A stretch of DNA of 64,000 nt from Granulosicoccus sp963833195 (GCA_963833195.1 CAWHXF010000028.1:558001-622000); one strand, 5' to 3'; counted from the first letter of the stretch, positions 1-8,687 are shown. Program-made: numbers and translations. The notes: a model not told the origin generated them from the sequence alone.

Positions 1-840
1 GCGGAAGGCGGCCTGCTGAACGATCCGGTCCTGCTGCGGCTGGCCGAAGACCGGTTCTGGTTCTCGCTGGCCGACAGCGACGTGCTGCTGTGGGCGCAGG
101 GGGTCGCGGTGCACGCGGGCATGGACGTGACGATCCGCGAGCCCGACGTCTCGCCGCTGCAGCTGCAGGGCCCGAAGTCGGGTGAGGTCATGAAGGCGCT
201 CTTCGGCGACGGCATCGCGGACCTGCGCTACTACTGGCTGCGCGAGCTGGAGCTCGACGGCATACCGCTGGTCGTGTCGCGCACCGGCTGGTCCAGCGAG
301 CTCGGCTACGAGCTGTTCCTGATGGACGGCGCGCGCGGGGACGAGCTGTGGGAGCGGATCATGGCGGCCGGAAAGCCCCACGGGCTGCAGCCCGGCCACA
401 CCTCCAGCATCCGCCGCATCGAAGGCGGCATGCTCTCGTACCACGCCGACGCGGACATTCACACGAACCCGTACGAGCTCGGGCTCGACCGGCTCGTGGA
501 CGTCGACATGGAAGCGGACTTCATCGGCAAGGCGGCGCTGCGTCGCATCCGGGACGAGGGTCCGCGGCGTCGGCAGGTGGGGCTCGTCATCGACGGCGCG
601 CCGCTGACGGGTCCCAACACCTCCTTCTGGAGCGTGCTGCGCGAGGGCGAGAACGTCGGCAAGGTCACGTCGGCGATCCATTCGCCGAGGCTCGGGCAGA
701 ACATCGCGCTCGCCATGGTGGCGGTCGAGGCCGCCGGGGTGGGCACCGGACTCGATGTCGTCACCGCTTCCGGGACGCGGCGTGCCACCATAGCCGAGCG
801 ACCGTTCCACGATCCGCGGAAGACGCTCGCCGCCGCCTGA
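1..840 (+). CDS. GcvT/DmdA-like folate-dependent methyltransferase, 5' partial
   Basis: The reading frame is open from the first base, so the N-terminus lies outside the window; 279 residues remain. The protein belongs to the glycine-cleavage T-protein fold. Residues seen early (LLNDPVLLRLAEDRFW and ADSDVLLWAQG) and the motif LQLQGPKSGEV resemble the branch that contains DMSP demethylase DmdA rather than classical GcvT. Such enzymes move a methyl or methylene group to tetrahydrofolate. The C-terminal barrel (GKVTSAIHSPRLGQNIALAMV) is complete. It is followed 17 bases later by a crotonase and an acyl-CoA ligase, an arrangement reminiscent of dmdA-dmdD-dmdB. The true substrate is unknown: many DmdA homologues do not act on DMSP. 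Confidence 0.8.
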   Translation, partial: AEGGLLNDPVLLRLAEDRFWFSLADSDVLLWAQGVAVHAGMDVTIREPDVSPLQLQGPKSGEVMKALFGDGIADLRYYWLRELELDGIPLVVSRTGWSSELGYELFLMDGARGDELWERIMAAGKPHGLQPGHTSSIRRIEGGMLSYHADADIHTNPYELGLDRLVDVDMEADFIGKAALRRIRDEGPRRRQVGLVIDGAPLTGPNTSFWSVLREGENVGKVTSAIHSPRLGQNIALAMVAVEAAGVGTGLDVVTASGTRRATIAERPFHDPRKTLAAA

Positions 841-857
841 ATCCACAGGAGAGAGCC

Positions 858-1658
858 ATGCCCGAGAGCGATATCCTGCAGCGCGATCTGGACGATCACG
901 GCGTGCTGCGCCTGACGCTGAACGACGTCGCGCGCCGCAACGCCCTGTCCGAGGCCATGCTCGCGGCGCTGGGCGAGGCGATCGAGGCCGCCGGGACGGA
1001 CCCGTCGGTGCGCGTCGTCGTGCTCGCGGCCAACGGTCCGGCCTTCAGCGCCGGGCACGACCTCAAGGAGATGACGGCCGCGCGTTCCGCTCCCGATGGC
1101 GGCCGGGCGTACTACGTCGAGGTCATGGCCGCCTGCGCGGGCGTCATGCAGGGCATCGTGCACTGCCCGAAGCCCGTCATCGCCGAAGTGGCGAGCGTGG
1201 CGACCGCCGCGGGCTGCCAGCTCGTGGCGAGCTGCGATCTCGCCTTCGCCGCGGACACCGCGCGGTTCAGCACGCCGGGCGTGCACATCGGGCTCTTCTG
1301 CTCCACCCCGATGGTCGCGCTGTCGCGCAACGTCGCCGCCAAGCACGCGATGGAGATGCTGCTGACGGGGGAGATGACCTCGGCCCACCGTGCGGCCGAG
1401 ATCGGGCTCGTGAACCGTGCCGTCGCGCCCGAGACGCTGCGCGAGGAGGTGATGGCCATGGCCCGCACCATCGCGTCGAAGTCCAGCGTCACGCTCGCCA
1501 TCGGCAAGCGCGCGTTTCACGAGCAGCGCGAGATGTCGCTGTCCGCGGCCTACGAACACGCATCGAACGTCATGGTCGAGAACATGCTGGCCCGCGATGC
1601 CGAGGAAGGCATCGGCGCGTTCATCGAGAAGCGCGAGCCGCGCTGGCGGGATCGCTGA
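858..1658 (+). CDS. Crotonase-fold protein, ECHDC3-like (enoyl-CoA hydratase family)
   Basis: A 266-residue protein of usual crotonase length, starting at an ATG preceded by AGGAGAGAG. The oxyanion-hole segments AGHDLKEM (about 65-72) and TAAGCQLVASCD (about 116-127) are clear. The sequence follows the ECHDC3 branch closely (GLFCSTP, MEMLLTGE, GLVNRAV). The two glutamates that catalyse hydration in classical enoyl-CoA hydratases are replaced by Gln121 and Gly141. It may therefore be a CoA-thioester-binding protein or catalyse another crotonase reaction. It lies between the GcvT-like gene and the acyl-CoA ligase, 4 bases before the latter, so the three are probably co-transcribed. Confidence 0.88.
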   Translation: MPESDILQRDLDDHGVLRLTLNDVARRNALSEAMLAALGEAIEAAGTDPSVRVVVLAANGPAFSAGHDLKEMTAARSAPDGGRAYYVEVMAACAGVMQGIVHCPKPVIAEVASVATAAGCQLVASCDLAFAADTARFSTPGVHIGLFCSTPMVALSRNVAAKHAMEMLLTGEMTSAHRAAEIGLVNRAVAPETLREEVMAMARTIASKSSVTLAIGKRAFHEQREMSLSAAYEHASNVMVENMLARDAEEGIGAFIEKREPRWRDR

Positions 1659-1662
1659 GACG

Positions 1663-3303
1663 ATGGCGTCGAACCCCTACGACGTCGAGCTCGACCGGAA
1701 CCCGGCGAACCACCGGCCGCTCACGCCGCTGGGCTTTCTCGAACGCGCGGCGAGCGTCTTTCCCGAGCGCACGGCGATCGTGCACGGCGCGCTGCGCCGC
1801 AGCTACGCGGACTTCTACGCGCGCTCGCGCCGGCTGGCGTCCGCCCTCGCCTCGCACGGCGTCGGCCGCGGCGACACCGTGTCGGTGCTGCTGCCGAACG
1901 TGCCGGCCATGCTGGAGTGTCACTACGGCGTGCCGATGTGCGGAGCGGTGCTGCACTCGATCAACACGCGCCTGGACGCGGCCGGCATCGCCTTCCAGCT
2001 CGATCACGTGCAGTCGCGCGTCGTGATCGCGGACCGCGAGTTCATGGCGCTGATGCGGGACGCCCTCGCCCTGAGCTCGACGCGTGCGAGCGTCCGGCCC
2101 GTCGTGGTGCAGTACGACGATCCCGAGTTCGATGGCGAAACCGCGGCGGTGGAAGCGACGGACTACGAAGCGCTGCTGGCCGACGGCGACCCCGCGTTCG
2201 CGTGGTCGGCGCCGCAGGACGAGTGGGACGCGATCTCGATCAACTACACCTCCGGCACCACCGGCGACCCGAAGGGCGTCGTGTGCCACCACCGCGGCGC
2301 CTACCTGCTCGCGCAGGGCAACGCGCTGACCACGTCGATGCACAGGCACGCGGTGTACCTGTGGACGCTGCCGATGTTCCACTGCAACGGCTGGTGCTTC
2401 CCGTGGACGCTGTCGGCCATCGTCGGCACGCACGTGTGCCTGCGCCAGGTGCGCGCGGAGCCTATCCGCAAGGCGCTCCTGGACGAAGGCGTGACGCACT
2501 TGTGCGGCGCGCCGGCCGTGATGTCGTTGCTGGTCGGCGATGCGTCCGCGCCGCGGCCCGCCGCTCCGGTGCAGTTCTTCACCGCAGCCGCGCCACCGCC
2601 CGAGAAGGTGCTGGCCGACATGCGCACCGCGGGCTTCGAGGTGACGCACCTCTACGGGCTGACCGAGACCTACGGTCCGGCCGTCGTCAACGACTGGCAC
2701 GAGGAATGGTCCGACCTGCCGCCGGCGGAGCAGGCCGCGCTGAAGTCCCGCCAGGGCGTGCGCTACCTGCCGCTGGAAGGTCTCGCGGTCCTGGATCCGG
2801 ACACCCTGGAGCCGGTGCCGCACGACGCCACCACGCTCGGCGAGGTCATGTTCCGCGGCAACGTCGTCATGAAGGGCTACTTCCGCAACCCCGAGGCGAC
2901 GAGGAAGGCCTTCGCGGGCGGCTGGTTCCACTCCGGCGACCTCGCGGTCGTGCACCCCGACGGCTATCTCCAGCTCAAGGACCGCTCCAAGGACATCATC
3001 ATCTCGGGCGGCGAGAACATCTCCTCGATCGAGGTCGAGGAGGCGCTCTACCGGCACCCCGAGGTCGCCGTCGCCGCCGTCGTCGCGATGCCGCACGAGC
3101 GTTGGGGCGAGACGCCTTGCGCGTTCGTCGAGCTCGTCCCCGACGGCCGGGCCGACGAGGCGGCCCTGCTGACCTGGTGCCGCGAGCACCTCGCGCGCTA
3201 CAAGGTACCCGGCCGCATCGTCTTCGCGCCCGTGCCGAAGACCTCGACGGGGAAGATCAGGAAGGCCGAGCTGCGCGAGCGGGCGCGAAGCGACACGATC
3301 TGA
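1663..3303 (+). CDS. AMP-dependent acyl-CoA synthetase (fatty or methylthio acid ligase)
   Basis: A 546-residue adenylate-forming ligase. The ATG at 1663 is preferred over the longer open frame, which would overlap the crotonase gene. Visible motifs are the phosphate loop TSGTTGDPKG (about 198-207), the A5-type YGLTETYG, the hinge region around LKDRSKDIIISGGENISS, and the C-terminal catalytic lysine in PKTSTGKIRKAEL. It activates a carboxylic acid to its CoA thioester using ATP. By context it could be a DmdB-like methylmercaptopropionate ligase or a medium-chain acyl-CoA ligase; sequence alone does not decide. Confidence 0.88.
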   Translation: MASNPYDVELDRNPANHRPLTPLGFLERAASVFPERTAIVHGALRRSYADFYARSRRLASALASHGVGRGDTVSVLLPNVPAMLECHYGVPMCGAVLHSINTRLDAAGIAFQLDHVQSRVVIADREFMALMRDALALSSTRASVRPVVVQYDDPEFDGETAAVEATDYEALLADGDPAFAWSAPQDEWDAISINYTSGTTGDPKGVVCHHRGAYLLAQGNALTTSMHRHAVYLWTLPMFHCNGWCFPWTLSAIVGTHVCLRQVRAEPIRKALLDEGVTHLCGAPAVMSLLVGDASAPRPAAPVQFFTAAAPPPEKVLADMRTAGFEVTHLYGLTETYGPAVVNDWHEEWSDLPPAEQAALKSRQGVRYLPLEGLAVLDPDTLEPVPHDATTLGEVMFRGNVVMKGYFRNPEATRKAFAGGWFHSGDLAVVHPDGYLQLKDRSKDIIISGGENISSIEVEEALYRHPEVAVAAVVAMPHERWGETPCAFVELVPDGRADEAALLTWCREHLARYKVPGRIVFAPVPKTSTGKIRKAELRERARSDTI

Positions 3304-3344
3304 AGACGTATCGGGGCCACGCGTCGGCGCGCGCGGCGGGCCGC

Positions 3345-3350
3345 TAGACT
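3345..3350 (+). promoter_or_regulatory. -10 box (TAGACT) of a probable leaderless promoter for the SDR gene
   Basis: TAGACT is followed by six bases (GGCCGG) and then the ATG at 3357. A start site about 7 bases after the box would coincide with the start codon. No Shine-Dalgarno sequence and no clear -35 box are visible. The same arrangement recurs at several other genes here. Confidence 0.55.
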
Positions 3351-3356
3351 GGCCGG

Positions 3357-4148
3357 ATGCTGATCCCCGACTACCGATCCTTCGCCGCCCCGACCGACGC
3401 CGGCGAGCTCGACGAGCGCATCGTCGCGGTCACCGGCGCCACCGGCGGGCTCGGCACCGCGCTGTGCACGACCCTGGCGCGCGGCGGCGCGACGGTCGTG
3501 CTGCTCGGCCGGAAGCTCAAGCGGCTCGAAAGGCTCTACGACGCGCTCGAGGCGCTGGAGGGTGCGCGGCCGGTGCGCCAGCCCGCCATGCTCGAGCTCG
3601 ACCTCGCTGGCCTCGACGCCGAGGGTGCCGACGCCATCGCGGGCACGCTCATGGCGGAGTTCGGTCGGCTCGATGCCCTCGTGCACTGCGCGGCGGACCC
3701 GAGCGTACCGGCGCCGCAGGGCGGCGTCGACGACGCGGGCTTCGAACGCACGCTGCGGGTGAACGTCCTCGGGCCGCGCCGGCTGACCCTCGCGTGCTGG
3801 CCGCTGCTGTCGCACTCGGCGCACGCCAGCGTCGTGTTCACGCTCGATCACAAGCCGGGCGCGTACTTCGGCGCGTACGGTCTGTCGAAGACGTCCGCGC
3901 ACGCGCTGATGCACGTGCTGGCGAAGGAGAGCGAGGGGCACCGGCGCGGCGACGGTCATCCGCTCGTCGCGGTCAACGGCTACGACCCGGGACCCATCCG
4001 CACGAACCTGCGGCGGCGCTTCTTCGCGGGCGAGCTCGCGAGCGCCTCGCCGCCGCCCGAGGAGCGGCTCGAGCCGCTGCTGTCGCTGCTGCGGCGCGAC
4101 GATCCCGCGCTGACCGGTGCGGCGGTGGCCTGGGAGAACGAACCCTGA
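3357..4148 (+). CDS. Short-chain dehydrogenase/reductase, YciK-like
   Basis: A 263-residue classical SDR with the Rossmann motif TGATGGLG (about 26-33), the NVLG segment, and an active-site YGLSK (YxxxK). It resembles YciK in its start (DERIVAVTGATGG) and in LLGR after the second strand. The segment where the catalytic serine normally sits reads VVFTLDHKPGAYFGAY, so the usual Ser is not evident; Thr may stand in. The likely role is NAD(P)H-dependent reduction of an unknown carbonyl. Its TGA overlaps the putative CTG start of the amine oxidase, and an LLM oxidoreductase follows, suggesting a three-gene operon from its own leaderless promoter. Confidence 0.83.
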   Translation: MLIPDYRSFAAPTDAGELDERIVAVTGATGGLGTALCTTLARGGATVVLLGRKLKRLERLYDALEALEGARPVRQPAMLELDLAGLDAEGADAIAGTLMAEFGRLDALVHCAADPSVPAPQGGVDDAGFERTLRVNVLGPRRLTLACWPLLSHSAHASVVFTLDHKPGAYFGAYGLSKTSAHALMHVLAKESEGHRRGDGHPLVAVNGYDPGPIRTNLRRRFFAGELASASPPPEERLEPLLSLLRRDDPALTGAAVAWENEP

Positions 4149-5848
4149 ACGCGATCCTGCCTCCGGTACCCGAGCGCGTCGCGCGCGAGGGCGAGATCAG
4201 CGTCTTCGGCCCGGACTTCCCGTACGCCTACGACGACTGGATCTCCCACCCCGCGGGGCTCGGCACGTTGCCCGAGACGGCGCTCGGCACGTCGGTCGCG
4301 ATCATCGGCGGCGGCGTGGCCGGCATGGTCGCCGCGCACGAGCTCATGAAGCTCGGCTTGCGCCCGATCGTGTACGAGGCCGGGCGCATCGGCGGACGCC
4401 TGCGCTCCGAGCACTTCGATGGCCCCGCAAGCCCGGTGGCCGAGCTCGGCGGCATGCGCTTTCCGCGCTCGGCGAAGGGCTTCGCGCACTACGCGGACCT
4501 GCTCGGGCTCGAGCGACGCGAGTTCCCGAATCCGCTCACCCCGGCCGCCGGCACGACCGTGGTGGATCTCGCGGGCGTGCCGCGGCTCGCGCGCACGATC
4601 GACGACCTGCCGATCGCGTTCCGCGAGATGGCGGCGGCGTGGGACGAGGCGCTGCGCACCGAGGCCCGGTTCGACGAGCTGCAGGCCGCCATGCGCGCAC
4701 GGGATGCCGCCGCGGTGAAGGCCGCGTGGGATCCGCTCGTGAACGAGTGGGACGACCGCACCTTCTACGACTTCATCGCCACGGCCCCGGCCTTCAGGCG
4801 CCTGAGCTTCAGGCACCGCGAGATCTTCGGCCAGGTCGGGTTCGGCACGGGCGGCTGGGACTCGGACTTCAGGAACACGATGCTCGAGATCCTGCGCGTC
4901 GTGCTGACCGAGTGCGACGACAACCAGGACTACATCGTCGGCGGCGCCGAGCGGCTGCCGCGCGGGCTCTGGGAGGCGACGCCGATCTGCCGCCACTGGC
5001 CCACGGGCACGTCGCCGAAGTCGCTGAACGGCGGCGCCACGCGCGCGGGCGTGCAGCGGCTCGTGCGCCTCGACCCGAAGCGCATCGCCGTGACCGATCG
5101 CTACGGCACCACCGACATGTATCCCGTGGTGCTCGCGACCTGCCAGAGCTGGCTGCTGACGACGGGCATCGACACCGACGAATCGCTGTTCAGCCAGGAC
5201 CACTGGATGGCGCTCGACCGCACGAGCTACATGCAGAGCGCGAAGACCTTCGTCATGGTCGATCGACCGTTCTGGAAGGACGTCGACCCGAGGACCGGCG
5301 ACCCGGTCATGAGCATGACGCTGACCGACAGGCTCACGCGCGGCACGTACCTGTTCGAAGGCGCGGACGATGCGTCGCCCGCCGTCATCTGCCTGTCGTA
5401 CACGTGGATGAGCGATGCGCTGAAGATGCTGCCGCTACCGCCCGAGCGGCGTGTGGATCTCGCGCTCGACGCGCTGAAGAAGATCTACCCGGACGTGGAC
5501 GTGCGCGCGCACATCGTGGGTCATCCGCTTACGATCTCGTGGGAGGCCGACCCGAACTTCCTCGGCGCGTTCAAGGGCGCCCTGCCCGGCCACTATCGCT
5601 ACAACCGGCGCATGTACACGCACTTCATGCAGGCGGACTTCCAGGACGCGGAGCGCGGCATCTTCATCGCCGGCGACGACGTGTCGTGGACACCGGGCTG
5701 GGCCGAAGGCGCGGTGCAGACGGCGCTGAACGCGGTGTGGGGGATCGTGGCGCATCTCGGTGGGGAGACGGATGCGCGGAATCCGGGACCGGGGGATCGG
5801 TTCGCGGAACTCGCGCCGGTGGATCTGGATGCACGGGAGATGAACTGA
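4145..5848 (+). CDS. Flavin-containing amine oxidase, tryptophan 2-monooxygenase-like
   Basis: About 567 residues. The FAD-binding motif IIGGGVAGMVAAHEL followed by VYEAGRIGGRLRS is typical of the monoamine-oxidase superfamily. The N-terminal FPYAYDDWI and the C-terminal TPGWAEGAVQTALNAVWG fit the bacterial tryptophan 2-monooxygenase / L-amino-acid oxidase branch. No ATG, GTG or TTG lies near the conserved N-terminus. CTG at 4145 overlaps the SDR stop (CTGA) and has GGGAGA seven bases upstream, so a CTG start is proposed; TTG at 4268 would remove conserved sequence and the region before the FAD motif. The gene overlaps the next ATG by one base. Substrate unknown. Confidence 0.8.
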   Translation: MNAILPPVPERVAREGEISVFGPDFPYAYDDWISHPAGLGTLPETALGTSVAIIGGGVAGMVAAHELMKLGLRPIVYEAGRIGGRLRSEHFDGPASPVAELGGMRFPRSAKGFAHYADLLGLERREFPNPLTPAAGTTVVDLAGVPRLARTIDDLPIAFREMAAAWDEALRTEARFDELQAAMRARDAAAVKAAWDPLVNEWDDRTFYDFIATAPAFRRLSFRHREIFGQVGFGTGGWDSDFRNTMLEILRVVLTECDDNQDYIVGGAERLPRGLWEATPICRHWPTGTSPKSLNGGATRAGVQRLVRLDPKRIAVTDRYGTTDMYPVVLATCQSWLLTTGIDTDESLFSQDHWMALDRTSYMQSAKTFVMVDRPFWKDVDPRTGDPVMSMTLTDRLTRGTYLFEGADDASPAVICLSYTWMSDALKMLPLPPERRVDLALDALKKIYPDVDVRAHIVGHPLTISWEADPNFLGAFKGALPGHYRYNRRMYTHFMQADFQDAERGIFIAGDDVSWTPGWAEGAVQTALNAVWGIVAHLGGETDARNPGPGDRFAELAPVDLDAREMN

Positions 5849-6819
5849 TGGCCCGCTACGGCTACCACGTCAGCCACGAACAGTTCGACCCGAAGGACCT
5901 GCTGGCCTGGGTCCAGCGCGCCGAACGCGCGGGTTTCGAGGTCTGCACCGCCTCCGATCACCTGCACCCGTGGAACGAGCGGCCCGGTCATGCGGGTTTC
6001 CTGTGGACCTGGCTCGGCGCGGCCATGCAGGTCACGGGGCTCGACTTCCGCTCGGTGTCGTGTCCGGGCTACCGCTACCACCCGGCCATCCTCGCGCAGG
6101 CCATGGCCACGACGCGCTACATGTTCCCGGACCGCCTCGACTGTTGCCTGGGCTCCGGCGAGCGCCTGAACGAGGCCACCATGGGCATGCCCTGGCCCGT
6201 GAAGGAGGAGCGCAACGCGAAGCTGCAGGAGTGCTGCGAGCTGATGCGCCGATTGTGGGCCGGGGAGACCGTCACGCACCACGGCCGCGTGATCATGGAG
6301 GAGGTCAAGCTCTACACCCGGCCCGCGACGCCGCCGCGCATCTTCGGTGCGGCCGTCACGCCGAAGACCGCGCGCTGGCTGGGCTCGTGGGCGGACGGGC
6401 TGCTGACCCTGTGCGGCGGACCGGACGACGATCTCACCGAAGTCATCGAGGCGTTCCGCGAGGGCGGCGGCGAGGGCAAGCCCGTCGTGTGCCAGATGAA
6501 GCTCGCCTGGGGGCACGACGAGAAGGCGCTGCGCGAGGACGCGTTGCACACCTGGGGCACGAACCTCGTCATCGGCCAGGTGGTGTGGGAGATCCCGACG
6601 CCGAAGCAGTTCGAGGAGGCGGCCGCCTACATGACGGTGAAGGACCTGGATCGCACCGTGCGCGTGTCCACGTCGCTGGAGCAGCACGCCGACTGGGCGC
6701 GCGAGTACGTCGCGTGCGGCGTCGACGAGCTGATCTTCCACAACGTCGCCACGAACCAGGAGGAGTTCATCGATGCCTTCGGCGAGCGGGTGTTGCCGCT
6801 GCTGAAGGGCGCGGCCTGA
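5848..6819 (+). CDS. LLM-class (luciferase-like) flavin-dependent oxidoreductase
   Basis: A 323-residue protein starting MARYGYHVSHEQF, with the bacterial-luciferase fold features EVCTASDHLHPW, FPDRLDCCLGSGERLNE and LGSWADGLLTLCGG. The N-terminus resembles FMN- or F420-dependent enzymes of the TIGR03885-like subgroup. It likely reduces or oxygenates a small organic substrate using a reduced flavin. Its ATG overlaps the TGA of the amine oxidase, so translational coupling and a shared pathway are likely. Substrate and cofactor cannot be read from the sequence. Confidence 0.82.
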   Translation: MARYGYHVSHEQFDPKDLLAWVQRAERAGFEVCTASDHLHPWNERPGHAGFLWTWLGAAMQVTGLDFRSVSCPGYRYHPAILAQAMATTRYMFPDRLDCCLGSGERLNEATMGMPWPVKEERNAKLQECCELMRRLWAGETVTHHGRVIMEEVKLYTRPATPPRIFGAAVTPKTARWLGSWADGLLTLCGGPDDDLTEVIEAFREGGGEGKPVVCQMKLAWGHDEKALREDALHTWGTNLVIGQVVWEIPTPKQFEEAAAYMTVKDLDRTVRVSTSLEQHADWAREYVACGVDELIFHNVATNQEEFIDAFGERVLPLLKGAA

Positions 6820-6840
6820 TCGACCGGGCGACCGTGGCGG

Positions 6841-7149
6841 TCAGACGTGCTCGCGCTCCAGCACCGACGCGCCCTGCTCGTCGATGATCTGCATGGCCTT
6901 CCTGACCGAGTGATCGATGGCGGCCTGCCGATCGCCGTGGTTGTCGGCACGGATGAAGCGGGCGCGCTTCGTCTCGCCGTCGACGGTGCGCTCGATGGTG
7001 CCCGCCGTGCGGTACTGGCCGCCTTCCTTGATGGGTGCCGGCACGATCGTGTAGCCGCCGTGCTCCACGGCCTCGCCGGGCTCCGGTTCCGGGGGCGCAC
7101 CGCCGCCACCGCCGCCGAAGAGCTTGCCGAGAATGCCGCCGATCGCCAT
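6841..7149 (-). CDS. HlyU-family (PF10115-type) small protein
   Basis: A 102-residue protein with an N-terminal LGKLFGGGGG stretch and the family core GGYTIVPAPIKEGGQYRTAG, then ARFIRADNH, ending in KAMQIIDEQG. Members are named after the HlyU haemolysin activator in databases, but most are uncharacterised. It lies tail-to-tail with the LLM oxidoreductase, 21 bases apart. The start at 7149 is the only ATG that keeps the GKLFGGG head. Confidence 0.82.
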   Translation of the reverse strand: MAIGGILGKLFGGGGGGAPPEPEPGEAVEHGGYTIVPAPIKEGGQYRTAGTIERTVDGETKRARFIRADNHGDRQAAIDHSVRKAMQIIDEQGASVLEREHV

Positions 7150-7214
7150 CGCTTGCGCCTTCGCTGCCGTCAGATGAGATGCCGCGCAGGGTAGCGCACG
7201 CCCCCTTTGCGCGG

Positions 7215-7850
7215 TCAGCGCCCGAACAACCTCGCCCAGAACCCGCGGTTCAACCGGTCGCGACAACCCAGGTACTGCTGCTGGTAGCGCTGCGAGCGCA
7301 GCTGGATGTCGGTGGCGGCCTTGTGCAGCCACGCCTTCTCGCCGTGCGAGTTCCGCGCGTAGCCCGCGAAGCCCTCGTGGTAGTTCATGTAGAGGTTGAA
7401 GGCGTCGCTGCGCGAGACGCCGTTGACCCGCTCCGCCTGGTGCAGGTACCAGTGAATGAAGTCGGTGGCATCGGCGAAGTCGGTGCGCTTTCTCCAGTAC
7501 TCGCCGGTGGCGTTGATGTAGCTCAGCCACGTGCCGTCGACGGCCTGCGCGTAGCCGTAGGCGGAGCTCGGGCGGCGCCAGGGAATGATCCACAGGAGCC
7601 TGCCTCGGGGGGGACGCGCCTTGTGCCTGAAGGCGGATTCCCTGTACATGATGGCCAGGGGGATGTGCATCGAGGTGCCCCACTTCTGCTCGGCCTTCGT
7701 GGCCGCGCGGTGCCAGCCGCGCTTGTCGTCGAAGATCGCGCAGACGTCCTCGGGGTTCTTCGGCGGCGTCGTGGCGCACCCGCCCAGCACCAGGAGCAGG
7801 GTCGCGGCCAGCAGCGGCGCGGCGAACGCGCGGGGGATCGCTCGTCTCAT
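7215..7850 (-). CDS. Lipoprotein lytic transglycosylase (SLT-type domain)
   Basis: 211 residues. The N-terminus is a lipoprotein signal (LLLVLGGCATT, lipidated Cys about residue 25). The catalytic glutamate lies in IMYRESAF, followed by IPWRRPSSAYGYAQAVDGTW and DFIHWY, as in the SLT_4-type transglycosylases. It should cleave peptidoglycan glycan strands at the cell envelope. A -10 box ends seven bases before the ATG, so the mRNA is probably leaderless. Confidence 0.87.
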   Translation of the reverse strand: MRRAIPRAFAAPLLAATLLLVLGGCATTPPKNPEDVCAIFDDKRGWHRAATKAEQKWGTSMHIPLAIMYRESAFRHKARPPRGRLLWIIPWRRPSSAYGYAQAVDGTWLSYINATGEYWRKRTDFADATDFIHWYLHQAERVNGVSRSDAFNLYMNYHEGFAGYARNSHGEKAWLHKAATDIQLRSQRYQQQYLGCRDRLNRGFWARLFGR

Positions 7851-7857
7851 CCGGCCG

Positions 7858-7863
7858 AGTCTA
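7858..7863 (-). promoter_or_regulatory. -10 box (TAGACT) of the leaderless transglycosylase promoter
   Basis: On the minus strand TAGACT is followed by seven bases and then the ATG at 7850. A TTTTCA hexamer 17 bases upstream matches four of six -35 consensus positions. This is the best-supported leaderless promoter in the window. Confidence 0.6.
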
Positions 7864-7970
7864 GACCGGCTCGGCCGGAGTGAAAACGAGGCCGGGCACG
7901 GCACGGCCCGGCCGCGGGCGCGCTTCTTGCGCCGCCGGGCGACCGTTCGCCGTCCCGCACCCGCACCGCC

Positions 7971-8687
7971 ATGTCGCCATTCGCCCTCGTTCGCAGGTCC
8001 CCTCGACGGGGGACGCCCGCGCGCCGCCTCTCGTCGGCCTCCACGGCCGCGCTGCTCGCCGTCGCGGTGCTGGGCAGCGCCTGCGCGTCGTCGGGAGACA
8101 CCCGCGAGGTAGAGCCGCCGCCGCCGCCGAAGTCGATCTCCAGGTTGCCCGCGAGCATCGCCTCGTTCGACTTCGACGGCTACCGCCGCTTCGAGGACGG
8201 CGGCGAGGGCTACACGTTCCGCTACAGCAACCCGCCGAAGAAGCGGCTGGCGGACGTCTACGTGTATCCGGTGGCCGCCGAGAACGCGAACCTGGAGCAC
8301 GAGGCGCTGGTGCTCGGCTCCACGCGCGCGACCATCCAGGCGATCGGCGAGGCCGTGAACCAGGGGGTGTACGCGAACTTCGCCGTGCTCGACGCGGCGA
8401 CGCGCGCCACCGGCGTGCGCACCACCGCCCGCGTGCAGGCCACCTACCTGCGCGAGAACCTCGCCTCGTACACGCTGCTGTACCAGACCGAGCACGAGGG
8501 CACGCTCATGAAGATCCGGGTCTCGATGCCGGACAACGAGAGCAACCGCGCCAACGGCGAGTGGGACGCGTTCGCCACGCGCGTGTTCGATCTGCTGATC
8601 GAGGGCACGGAGCCAGCGCCCTCGCTGGAGGCCGCCCTGCCCGCCGGCGCGGAACGCGTCGCCCTCGAGCGCCGACCGGGGCGCTGA
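7971..8687 (+). CDS. Hypothetical lipoprotein
   Basis: 238 residues with a signal peptide ending in VLGSACAS (lipobox; Cys near residue 38) and a proline-rich linker EPPPPPK. The remainder (FDGYRRFEDGGEGYTFRYSNP onward) looks like a soluble beta-rich periplasmic domain. I do not recognise a family. It is divergent from the transglycosylase lipoprotein, sharing a 120-base upstream region, so the two may serve the envelope together. Confidence 0.7.
   Translation: MSPFALVRRSPRRGTPARRLSSASTAALLAVAVLGSACASSGDTREVEPPPPPKSISRLPASIASFDFDGYRRFEDGGEGYTFRYSNPPKKRLADVYVYPVAAENANLEHEALVLGSTRATIQAIGEAVNQGVYANFAVLDAATRATGVRTTARVQATYLRENLASYTLLYQTEHEGTLMKIRVSMPDNESNRANGEWDAFATRVFDLLIEGTEPAPSLEAALPAGAERVALERRPGR

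Noticed and set aside
459..1559. Long antisense frames opposite nearly every gene (e.g. 459-1559, 1621-3189, 19623-21116)
   Set aside because: They are Arg/His/Ala-rich, lack recognisable motifs, and mirror the GC-rich third positions of the genes on the other strand.
858..1658. Assignment of the crotonase as DmdD (methylthioacryloyl-CoA hydratase)
   Set aside because: Both catalytic glutamates are missing and the sequence follows the ECHDC3 branch.
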